Below are positions 33,703-43,456 of a DNA stretch of 64,000 nucleotides, piece after piece. The notes under the pieces were generated by a model. It was not told the origin of the DNA and did no database searches. It was given only the letters and a program-made list of their open reading frames with translations. Source of the stretch: Selaginella moellendorffii (taxonomy: Eukaryota > Streptophyta > Lycopodiopsida > Selaginellales > Selaginellaceae); NCBI RefSeq assembly GCF_000143415.4, contig NW_003314344.1, positions 795,279 to 859,278 of the forward strand. Direction: 5' to 3'. A program made the position numbers and the translations under genes. Each line of letters starts with the position of its first letter. The stretch's first letter is position 1.

Positions 33703-33740
<38 letters not shown>
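33690..33740. repeat. (AAAT)n/(AT)n microsatellite
   Basis: Seven or so AAAT-type tetranucleotides followed by about twenty AT dinucleotides. Confidence 0.9.
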
Positions 33741-33746
<6 letters not shown>

Positions 33747-35164
33747 TTTACACTATCTTCCTTTCTAGAAAATGAAAAGGTGATGATAATAAGTCAAGTG
33801 GAACATCTAGAGTTTCTATTAGGTGATTATAAACTACCACAAAAAATTGAACTCCTACAAAACTATTAACAAAATTGTTGATAATTATGACTGAAACAAA
33901 ATCGAAAACAATGGCATAAATACTAATTGACTAGAATCTTAATGAACTAGTTGCAATTCCGTGCATAGCTTCCCATGCTCAAACCAACTTGAAAGCTATA
34001 ACTTTGAACCAAAACAAAAGATCTTGAGAACTATTATAATCCATGAAATGCCATTGCAACAAATAATATATCTTACCTTTAAATTTACTTACCAATAATC
34101 CTTCGCACCTTCATCATTATTTAACACTATATATGGGAGGTCAGATTCACTCTATTTGTCCTCCATAGCCTCTTTATCCCCTCTTTGAAAGAAAAAAAGT
34201 TTTGAAATACCATTTCTATTTGTTCTCACATTACCATATATGTTTAAATCCTTATTCTATCATATCAGGGCCAAACTCCCATTTGTCCCCTCTATCCCCT
34301 CCTCTAAAGAAAAACAAATTTGAAACATTAGGGCAAAGAAGAGAAAGTGAAAAAAATTGAGGAAAAATCATTGTAAAAAAAGAAAAAGTGGATAAAGAAG
34401 CATCGAAAGAAGAATTTTCAATAGTTGTTAATACAGAAATGGGGAAATAAAAAAAAGGATATATGCTCAAAGTTGGGAAAATAAAAGGCTTCCTATTATA
34501 AAATATTTTAGCCACCACAATATAAGTAAAAGATTCATATTGTTTAACCTCCTCAACACATAATTCAACACTTAAGATAGGAAAATCAATAGAAATGTCC
34601 ATACTCTTAAGAGAATACATAAATTACTGAGTAGCAATGGTAAAACAAAAGTTTTTAACAACATTAACAAGTAGGGATACACACTAAACTTGAAATTCTG
34701 GTTAAAATGAATTAACCTTGGAACATGGGAATACTCAACACTGAATCTAATTAAAGGCTCTACCAATGAAGCAAAATAAAAATTCTCAAACTTCATACAT
34801 ATATTTAACATCTAGATTAGTATGAGGAGGTTAGAAAACACTTAACTCAATATTAGATTGAGAATGAGAATAATCATAAATGGTCGATGTGCTAATGGAA
34901 AAAAAACACTAAAAATAAGGAAGAAACACTAAATGCATAAGAAAGTGGTTTAAGCTGAGAAATAAGAAAAGGTTGGGAAAAAGCAGAAGGTAAAGAGAAA
35001 GATTTAAATGACAGATTCATATCCCATGAAATCTTTAATTGTAGTGCATGTGGTTTTCACCTTTTATCCTATGGTGATTTACTATAGAATAACCATAAAG
35101 TAGGTCCTAACATTAGGATGTTAAATGCTCTAAAACTGTTCTAAATTGTTTTGTGCTTTTGTCT

Positions 35165-35275
35165 CGTCATTCTTTGGGTTGTACACTCAAGAATTACTCC
35201 ATACTCCAATTCTTTTGCTCCTTGGGCTATACATTCAAGAATCACTCTGTACTCCAGTTCTTTTGCTCTTCGGCT
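35165..35275. repeat. About 50-bp tandem duplication
   Basis: TGGGTTGTACACTCAAGAAT...CCAATTCTTTTGCTCC is followed directly by TGGGCTATACATTCAAGAAT...CCAGTTCTTTTGCTCT, two diverged head-to-tail units. Confidence 0.65.
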
Positions 35276-36489
35276 CCATATTTAGAAGTTTGGCTTCGTT
35301 CCTTCATTTAGTGGCTTAGGGCCTTGAAATTTGAGTTCCACTCTATTGTCCTTGGACACATGGCATTTAACATTTAACACATGAAGGGTTTAAGTTCAAC
35401 ACACAAAACAGAGCCAAACGGAGCCAAATAGAGTCTGACATTATTTTATTATACTAATGGCATAATGTGAGAATATGGATACTCCACCAATTAGCATGGT
35501 GTGGAATGTGGGCTTAGATCTAAGCCGAATGCAAAACAAAGATATACACACAAATAAAAGTTAAACTATGCTTTATGTTAGTTAGATATGCCCAACTTAC
35601 CCACTATCTCTATTATACATTTCACCCCTAGTCACCTTTAGTACCAAAAGTTAGTCTCTAGGATAAGTTTAAAATTTATTAATTATGGAATGGTGCTAGA
35701 TTGCAAAATTGGATATGGGATTAACACCAATTGTCTTTAGGACAATCTTTACATTCTATAAATATGCCAAATTAGCAAATCTAGATACTTTCCAATAATA
35801 TTAATTAGGATTGAACATTACTAATATAAAGGGTATGAAAGTGAGGGTGTTTAACAAATAAAATATCATTTAGTGAATATTGAGGGAATAATTTTAATAT
35901 CGTAGAGGTTCTTGTCAAACTAATGTAGGATAGAGCAAAAGAGAATTAACAAGCCTGTCCAAGTATACTTAACTAAATTGATAATTAAGAATCCTTCCTT
36001 ATGCTCGTCCGGTTAAGTATAGATGCTAACTCAAGTTTAATAACACTTGAACAAGAGGGATTGATAAAGGGTCTAACAATACTGACTTTCTACTGTTGTG
36101 GCAGTAAATAAAGAATATCTAAAAGGATTAATTAATAGGTAACTTTTGATACCTATAGTCACATTCGCGACACCAACTCATCTCCAAATCTATCTCCAAA
36201 ATAATCAAGTTTGTCATCATAATTTGGAATCCACTTGACTTTGTATACATTATTTTTCTATAAACTCAATCCTCAAACATTCTCCAAGCACTAAATTTCA
36301 TCTTCTATAGCTTGCCAATTGATGTCACGATCCATATTCCACACTAATGGAAAATGATAGAACACCGAGAATAGAACAACCTATATAATCATATCCTATG
36401 AAAGTTGAAGACAGCTATATACAAAGGATGGGCGTAACATTAATATGATCACACCCCATAACATAAAAAGCTCAATTTAACGAAGTTGT

Positions 36490-36805
36490 ATCAATAGCCT
36501 CAAATGCTTTATTTCGTTAAAGTGGAACTTTTCATTATCCCACTTATGGTGTGTGGCCACATGCCATTTTTATAACAACAATAAAAAATTGAAGTTTTAG
36601 CTTTATAATTTATAAATTAAAAACTTTTCATATGATTTTGTGTTATAATATTGTGAAATATAAAAAATAAATTAAAAAACTGATAGAAATATTAATAAAT
36701 ATTAATTAAGTACTAAGAAATGGCATGTGGACACATGCTAATTAATGTCCCACTTTACTAAATAAGTTTCACTTTAACGAAATAAAGCATTCAAGTGATA
36801 TACTC
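36490..36805. mobile_element. MITE-like element with about 70-bp terminal inverted repeats
   Basis: The left end has AATGCTTTATTTCGTTAAAG followed by TGGAACTT, a CCCACTT block and CACATGCCA. The right end is the reverse complement of AATGCTTTATTTCGTTAAAG followed by TGAAACTT, AAAGTGGGAC and CACATGCCA. The interior is AT-rich and noncoding. Total about 310 bp. The exact ends and target duplication are unclear. Confidence 0.6.
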
Positions 36806-37057
36806 CTTCATTCATGAAAGTGTGGTATGGTAGAAGAAGAAAATGCAATGAAAATTAGAAAAGAAAGCAAAGCTAAACATAATAATAGCTAGAATTTTAG
36901 ATTTTGCAAAAAGTTAATACAGGTCTAGATCTAAAAGAGAATAAAGAAATAAGAATAAAAAGCACAATCCCAAATAATAGAGTAAAACATTACTTGAATT
37001 AGATTCAGTCTCAAATGGACAATTTATATACTATAGTACTATAATTAGTGTATTATA

Positions 37058-37079
37058 AAACACACACACACACACACAC

Positions 37080-37150
<71 letters not shown>
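37058..37150. repeat. (CA)n(AT)n microsatellite
   Basis: About ten CA units run into some thirty-five AT units. The flanking block ATATACTATAGTACTA.AATTA.TGTATTA also flanks the microsatellite at 33,690, so the two tracts sit in duplicated DNA. Confidence 0.85.
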
Positions 37151-37154
<4 letters not shown>

Positions 37155-39001
37155 AAACACTATAAAATATTGAAAATAATAATTATAAAACAATATATTG
37201 TGTTAAAAGATATTTGAGTCAGGTCAACCTCTTTGATAGAAAAAACAAAATTGTATAAATTGGTATAAATAAAAGTTAGTATAATATAAGAATTAATAAT
37301 CTAGAAAAAACATTATTAGTTAAAATTAGATATATAATGGGTTAATAATTTAGTATATTAAAGTTTCTTATTAGTGAAATAATGATAAATAAAGATAAAA
37401 TTAGTAAAATAAATATAAAAATAATTTATATATTAAAATTTATTATGAGGTATTACAAGGAAATTTTATAAATAAATAAATTTAAAATAGGCGTTCTTTT
37501 TATGAAATAAGAAAAACTTTATCCTTTATTACACTTAAATAAGTTATTTATTTATTATTTAATAAATAGATCCAGTAAATAATTAAGTATAAAGTTCAAA
37601 AATATATTCATCTTGACATTCATTTTATCAAACTTTTATTACTAAACTGTTGCTACAATTTTATTATAACTATTCTTGAATATAAGAAGAAACTAGTTCA
37701 GCTAAAATTTAGTATTTGATAGCAAACATTTTTATATTTATAATATTTTCAATAACATTAAGCTTAATATAACATGATTTATAATACTTAAAGATATATA
37801 ATTATAAATATATTCAGTTAAAAAAGTTGTTAGTCAATCAATATAAATTTATATTTGTATTAATTTAATTATTTTTATTTTATAACATAATGCCATATAT
37901 AAATGATTACAAGTTTATAAAATTGAATGATTATATAAATATAAAAAATGATTAAATAAATATAAAAAATTAAAGAATTTCTACATTTATGTGAGAATGA
38001 CAAATTACTTTAAAATAGCATTGCCAAGTTTTTTTTAACTTTACTGTATATAAATTTTTGTTAAAAAATAAAACTTTTATAAATTCTTTGTTGAAATCAC
38101 TTCAATTTACTATTTAAAAGATTTTTTTATTAACTACTTTCTTAAAAAATAATAGAATAAAAATATTAAACTTAATATATATTTAATAAATAGATGTTTG
38201 TCACCAATTACACATTGTAGGTTTAGCAATGAAATGTGAGGTATGCATCAAAGTTATCTTCTTTAGTTGGCAACTAAAAAAGAACTAAACAGCATTTATG
38301 TTTATACATAATTGTGTTGTAAGTTTTAAATATATTTGATTTTTTGCTTTTGTGTTTGAGAACTATAATCCCTTGGGAAAATGCAATGACTTACCTCATG
38401 GAATCAAATGGGTGTGTCTCGTGGGAGAAACTAACCTGTCTGTACTCAACACATAGACATTAACGAGAAGGAGAAGGTCTCACATATGCATCAGTCCCAC
38501 ACCAAAGGCCAAGTACTACTTCTAGCTGCTAACACTAGTGAAAGTTTTAGGTTACAAAATGCATGCCAACGTGGTAAACCCTACCGTGCTAAAGGTGTTT
38601 TTAATTGTTCCACGTCCTGGACAAGGATCCATGCCATACGGGCTTCAACGCAGCTGTCGATCATGTTAGAGCTCTGATAACTGGAAGTGAAGCAAAGTAA
38701 AACCATCGTCTACTTACTTGAACCAGCCAGGCTGTGTAGCAGATTGAATGGGACACCACTACTTTTCAAGCTTTCATCTGTGAAACACAAGACTTTGTGA
38801 GAGAAAAGCACAGAAACAACCGAGAAACTTAAGTACCTTTCAGGAAGAAGAGATCGACGTATCGTTCTCTTGCAGTAAATCCAGTCCCAGAAGAATATCA
38901 ACTTCGGAATCGCAAGATTACCAAGTTTTGTACCGAGAAATCCATTGGCACCTCTCAAAGTAAAACCAATACGGATCTGATGTTTCCAACACAGCTACCA
39001 T

Positions 39002-40745
39002 TCAATGCCTCCATTTGGAAGAATGGCCGTCCTTCATGGGTGGCTCCACGAAACCTCTGAACTACCGTGCGAATAAAAAAAATGCTGTGTGTAGATCGTA
39101 TACCTGCTTTCCATCAGATGACCACCTTGCACCATATCCATCTTGTACACGGATCTCAAATATATGTGTTGACTGAGGAAGATGGTGTGTGTTCATCCAG
39201 GAAGCTTGATCAATAATTCGACACACCGCTTTCAACGCTACCTTGTTCTTTGCAGTTTCTAAGCAGAAAAGAGAAAGAAGGTATTTCCGTACTGAAAACA
39301 AGCAAAGAATAGAGCAGACCTGTTCCACTGCAAGCACCCCACCAGCCAGCAGAACTTCGATTCACATGTTTGGCCAACGCACGGCCTCCTACAGTGAGCT
39401 TACTGGAGGGTACCTGGCACGAAGCGAACTGTTAGCCAAGGCAAGTACAATTATACTTTTTACACTTTCTGAATTTCTCGCAAGAAAAGATGCGAGAAGA
39501 CGAGATCTCGGCGGTGGAAGGGCAGACACAAGTGTTCCTTTTGTTGCTCTTAGTCCAAGAAGTGACGCTACGCCTTCGACTTTGAGGCTCTGAGAGAAAG
39601 AGTTTGTTATTCGACCGAGACAAACTCAAGCAACTCTTACGCACTTGCAGCAGCGCAGTGACAGCGTTGCGAGGCTGGATTGGTTGGGAGACATGAAGTG
39701 CCAAAACACCGAGAGCTTCAGTTTCCCTGGAGTAGAAACCACGGTAGATGCCAATGCCTACATCAAGAAAATCTTGACAAGCAATCGACCGGTTTCATGA
39801 GCTACCTTCTTCCACGCTTTCAATACCAGGAAGGACGTTCTCAAGCCCTTCCGTTTCCAGCATGTCCTGAAAGCTTTCGTATGCCCGAACGTCCTGCAGA
39901 AGGGGATATAGACATATGAACACTATCATCGGCATTTACTGACCTTCGTTTCCATAATCAGAACCCCGTTAAAGAGGAGATAATCTCCAGGGCGGATTCT
40001 ACACAGAAAAAAGGCAAAAGAAGAGAAAACTGTGTACTCAAGAGTATGTTACTGCCACACCTTGAATAGAAACCAGTTGCGCACCTCCCTTCCACTATCT
40101 TCGATCCATCTAGAGTGGTCAAAACAATGAAAGAAAACAAGGCATGAGAATGCGATACACTAAAAAAAACACATCGCACCTCGCAGTTGAGACAGGAACC
40201 TGTCTTGGACGTGTAGTCGAAACCTTACGCCGTGAAAGGCCTTGAATGAACAAGCAGCAATCAGCTTAGCTAAGTTACGAGGAAAAGCACAGACCTCCGC
40301 CAGAGGAGCAAGGTGTTGCTTCACCCGAGCGTGAAACTCGCGTTTCCTGTCTCGTTGATCCTCGCCCTCTTCAAGCTCCGACGCATTATCCAAGACCGGG
40401 GTCTTGGAATCCTCGAGGGAGCGACACAAGTTCGCAGCCAGCTGCTTGTAGAGTGGATACGCAGGAACTCCTTCGATACAAGCCTTGTCGAGATCAACTG
40501 AAGCACAAATTTCGATTTTTCCCAGCTAGAGATAGAAAGAACGAAGGCAAACCTTGGCAGCAAGAGCGAACAAGCTCGAGCTCATCCTCCAAGCAATCTG
40601 GCTCCTGGTCGACGCAAGGATCAGCGGCAAGTAGCGCCTGGGCGAATGAAGGAGGAAGAAGCGATCCATCTCCACCTCCAGCCGCTTCGTCGAGAATCCC
40701 CTTGAGCCACAGCGCCACGAACGAGCGAAATGTGGCTTCTTCCAT
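39002..40745 (-). CDS. ASCH-domain protein, 11 exons
   Basis: Plant protein with an ASCH domain, a beta-barrel related to PUA that is thought to bind RNA; its cellular role is not established. Exons: 40745-40553, 40497-40295, 40240-40180, 40109-40061, 39998-39944, 39893-39806, 39757-39645, 39589-39464, 39413-39320, 39258-39104 and 39061-39002, in phase for about 398 residues. The ASCH core reads RFRLHVQDRFLSQLR, DGSKIVEGRCATGFYSR, PGDYLLFNGVLIMETKDVRA and IGIYRGFYSRE. A plant-specific C-terminal part follows: VASLLGLRATKGT, LPPPRS, GRALAKHVNRSS, FEIRVQDGYGARWSSDGK, and FRGFVEPPMKDGHSSKWRH at the stop. It is divergent to the PHD gene across 108 bp. The family is recognised by recalled Arabidopsis homologues; exon 5's end may be off by one base. 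Confidence 0.85.
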
Positions 40746-40853
40746 AACCAAAAAGCCCTAAAAGTACTTTAAAAAGCAATCTAAGTATAAAAAATAGCTT
40801 AATTGCCAAAACCCCGGAAGGATAATACCCTTTTAGGGCAAAAGGGCTGCGCT
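40746..40853. promoter_or_regulatory. 108-bp divergent promoter with 10-bp inverted repeat
   Basis: The start codons of the ASCH gene (40,745, minus) and PHD gene (40,854, plus) are only 108 bp apart. GCCCTAAAAG at 40,755-40,764 and its exact reverse complement CTTTTAGGGC at 40,830-40,839 place the same motif near each start, each facing its gene. The motif resembles a telo-box core (CCCTAAA). A TATA-like stretch (TATAAAAAATA, about 40,787-40,797) lies between. Confidence 0.6.
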
Positions 40854-42130
40854 ATGGCGGGAGGGCGGCGGCTCCAGTGCAAGGCCGAGAATCCCGAGTG
40901 TGCGCTGAGCAATGGCAGCAGCGTCCTGCTCCTCGGTGCTATGCCGCTCCTCCGCTGCGACGTTTGCTGCGCGGAGCCGGGATTTTGCCCCCAATGCAAG
41001 TGCATCCTGTGCAGCCGCGCCATCGCGGAGGGGCAGGACGAGTGGATCCAGTGCCTCCAGAGGGTGAGCGCCAGCGGCGGCTACTGCGGCCACTCCGTGC
41101 ATCTCGAGTGCGCGATCCAGTGCCGATTGGCGGGAGTGGTGGTGGAGAGCGGGCTGGATGTGGAGTATCTGTGCCGGAGGTGTGACAGGACCACGGATTT
41201 GCTGTCCCGCGTCTCTCTTCTCGTCCAGGCGGTGGCGGCGGCTCCCAGCAAGCAGCTGGCCGAGGGGAATGCCAAGCTCGCGTCCAGGCTTGTCACCAAC
41301 ACTCGTCGTGCCGGGCTCAAGAGGCTCGAGACGCTCGTCAGCACCATTCTCGTCAAGGTACCACCATAGCTAAGTTTTTCTTCCTCGTTTGATGAGATGG
41401 GTGTGTTTCTACCTCTAGGCCGAGAATGGTGACGACATACAAGCCGTTTTGACGCGGATGTGTAACGATCCATGCAATGGAAACTCGAATCACGTCGGTA
41501 AGAGGACTCGACTCGTCCTTCTCGACGAGGATGTAACTCCACCCGCTTGGTTTTCCCCTTGTAGATTCTGGAGCTCCAGGCGAGGCTAGCAACTCGGAGC
41601 GAGATCCAGAGCCCGAGCGTGGAGACAAGATGGATTTGGCTGTTCCGGCAGAAGAAGCTATGGCGGTTGATACTTCCTCGGCTCCTCCGGCTCCTTCACC
41701 CTTGGACGAAGATGGTGCCGTTTGTGCACTCTCCAAAGCTCTCGTCCTCACTCCACAGCCTGGCGAGGTCGTCCCCCCGGCGAACTCCTTGATCCCGCAG
41801 TACCAGTTAGAGATTGATCGCGCGCTGGAAGGCCTCAAGCGCGCTCAAGAGCAAGAGTACGCGACCGCCAGGGAGAAGCTGACGAAACAGATGGATCGCA
41901 TCCTGAAGCAGTACCAGCAACTGGAATCCGACAAGTCGCTGCTGCCGCCACCGTCCAACTCGTCCAAGCAATCGCTGGAGAGCTACGACGCCTTCATGGA
42001 GAGGGCGCTCCAGCAACTTTCCGGCCTGAAGAAGGACCGCGACGAGTTTGAGGCGATGCTACGCATCAGCCAGGGATTCGGACGTGTGCCCAAGGAGTTA
42101 CTACGCAGCTCTTTCAACTGGCCCGACTAG
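40854..42130 (+). CDS. PHD-type zinc finger protein, OBERON-like
   Basis: Three exons (40854-41357, 41419-41497, 41565-42130) give 382 residues. The amino part has the Cys/His spacing of the variant PHD finger found in plant OBERON-related and At1g68030-like proteins: CDVCCAEPGFCPQCKCILC, a WIQC motif, GGYCGHSVHLECAIQC and YLCRRCDRTTDLL. Such fingers read histone tails in the nucleus; here that is an inference from family. The middle is acidic and Ala/Pro-rich. The C-terminal third is a predicted coiled coil (EIDRALEGLKRAQEQEYATA onward), also as in OBERON proteins. The gene is divergent to the ASCH gene, and its leader must be very short. Confidence 0.8.
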
Positions 42131-42531
42131 GCGGCCACGTGGCGTCCACGGTGGCCGGGTGGTGCGTCGTCTTCTTTCAGCGAGCACACAAAGCCCAGGC
42201 GCAAGGCACAGGGAAAGCGAGAGAAAGCAAAGCAGGGCCAGGGAAGAGGCGGAACTACATCCTTTTTCCATGCATTGTTCTAGCGTAGTAGCAGCCAAGG
42301 TTAGCGCAAGTGACGGTCGAGGAGGTGCTAGCCAGGGGACGGGGGAGGGGCGGAGGAGGAGGAGGAAGCGGAGGTGGTGGTGGTGGCGGAGGCTTTGTCG
42401 GACCCCTCTTAGCACCTGGGGCCGTTATAGTACCGGGGCCGCGGCCGGCCCCCAAGGGGGGCCGCTGGCGGGTGCTTGGTCGTGCCACCAACGCTACCAC
42501 CACTGGCAAGGCCAAGGCAAAGACTTGCGAC

Positions 42532-43447
42532 ATGGATGGCGATGGAGATGCTTGTAACAGCAGTCACCGGAACCATAAGTCTGCAGCGCCGGTCGCTCCC
42601 TCCACTTCGTCCTCCTCTTCTGCTTCCTCGTCAACTCCCAAGCGCCAGCAATCAGGTACGGGGGATATCTAAATCTCTGGAATGGTTTCTCATTTCTTTC
42701 TCTTCATCGCCAGATAATCCAGACGAGGATGAGTCGCGTACCGAGTACTCGTGTCCTTATTGCTACGAAGATTACGACGTTGCTGTCCTTTGTTCGCATT
42801 TAGAAGACGAGCACTGCTATGAGTCTAAGGTTGCAGTAAGTGCCTTTAGTTTCTGTGCGTTTGGTATGTGCTGCTGTCCTGTGTTTCCTTAGATTTTTTC
42901 TTTTCTTTCTCTTGTTTATTGCAAGCGATGTGCTAAGTTCATCTAGCTTCAGGTCTGTCCGATCTGTGGAACCAAAGTTTGGAAAGACATGGCCGGCCAC
43001 ATAATGCTAGACCACAGTCAGCTTTTCAAGATATCCTTTCAAACGTTTTGAAACACGAACAAAATCAGATAATTCTCCTTGACTACACATCCACATCCAG
43101 AGACGGCGGCGTTTTCGAAGATCAGGAGCACTAGCATCAAACGCAACTTTGGCTTTGCTCACCAAGGAACTTAGAGAGATCCATCTGCAAGCGTTGTTAG
43201 GCCCTCCACCGCCCAGTAACACAGTGGATCCGTTCCTCACCACGCTCTCTGATAGCTCGCACGCAAGCCAATCTTCACACAAAAGGTATGGCATTACCTC
43301 GTGGTTGTCTTGGTTCTAATCTTCCTCTCCAAACACAGGCTGGAGGTTGCAGCTTTGTCCCCGGAGGAGCAGTGCGACAAACTGAAGGAAGCAAACTTGC
43401 GAGTCAAATTCATGCAAGAGCTTGTCATTTCCACTCTTTTCAACTGA
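42532..43447 (+). CDS. Di19-family zinc finger protein with a U12-type intron
   Basis: Drought-induced 19 family: nuclear plant proteins with two atypical Cys2/His2 fingers, linked to dehydration and salt responses. Exons 42532-42655, 42714-42835, 42953-43030, 43095-43285 and 43339-43447 give 207 residues. Finger one is CPYC...CSHLEDEH, finger two CPICGTKV...HIMLDH. They are followed by the basic family signature LFKIQRRRRFRRSG, KELREIHLQALLG and a C-terminal region with EEQ..KLKEANLRVKFMQEL. The intron between LFK and IQRRRR is AT-AC, not GT-AG. An in-frame ATG at 42,310 would add a Gly-rich extension; I prefer 42,532 because family members start close to this point. The stop lies 9 bp from the stop of the opposing lipase gene. 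Confidence 0.9.
43031..43094 (+). other. U12-type AT-AC intron of the Di19 gene
   Basis: Donor ATATCCTTTC is the U12 consensus. A branch-site-like TCCTTGAC ends 11-12 nt before the acceptor CCAC. Using AC at 43,093-43,094 yields LFK-IQRRRR, the conserved family sequence. The alternative AG six bases later would delete IQ but keep frame. Confidence 0.8.
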
Positions 43448-43456
43448 AAGTTTTCT

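Larger units (their letters stand above)
33180..38480. other. AT-rich gene-free island
   Basis: About 5.3 kb, strongly AT-rich, with no gene that I can support. It contains (AAAT)n(AT)n at about 33,685-33,740, (CA)n(AT)n at about 37,058-37,150, a two-unit tandem duplication of about 50 bp at 35,165-35,275, a MITE-like element at 36.49-36.80 kb and duplicated segments described separately. Short open frames such as the minus-strand ones at 34,252-34,811 are Phe/Leu-rich, as expected for AT-rich noncoding DNA. Confidence 0.6.

Noticed and set aside
34252..34811. Two Phe/Leu-rich frames in the AT-rich island
   Set aside because: Composition typical of AT-rich noncoding DNA; no homology pattern, no splice logic, no gene context.
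42310..42531. Gly-rich amino extension of Di19 starting at ATG 42,310
   Set aside because: In frame but composed of GGA/GGC repeats with no family conservation; the ATG at 42,532 fits the usual protein length better. Not excluded without transcript data.
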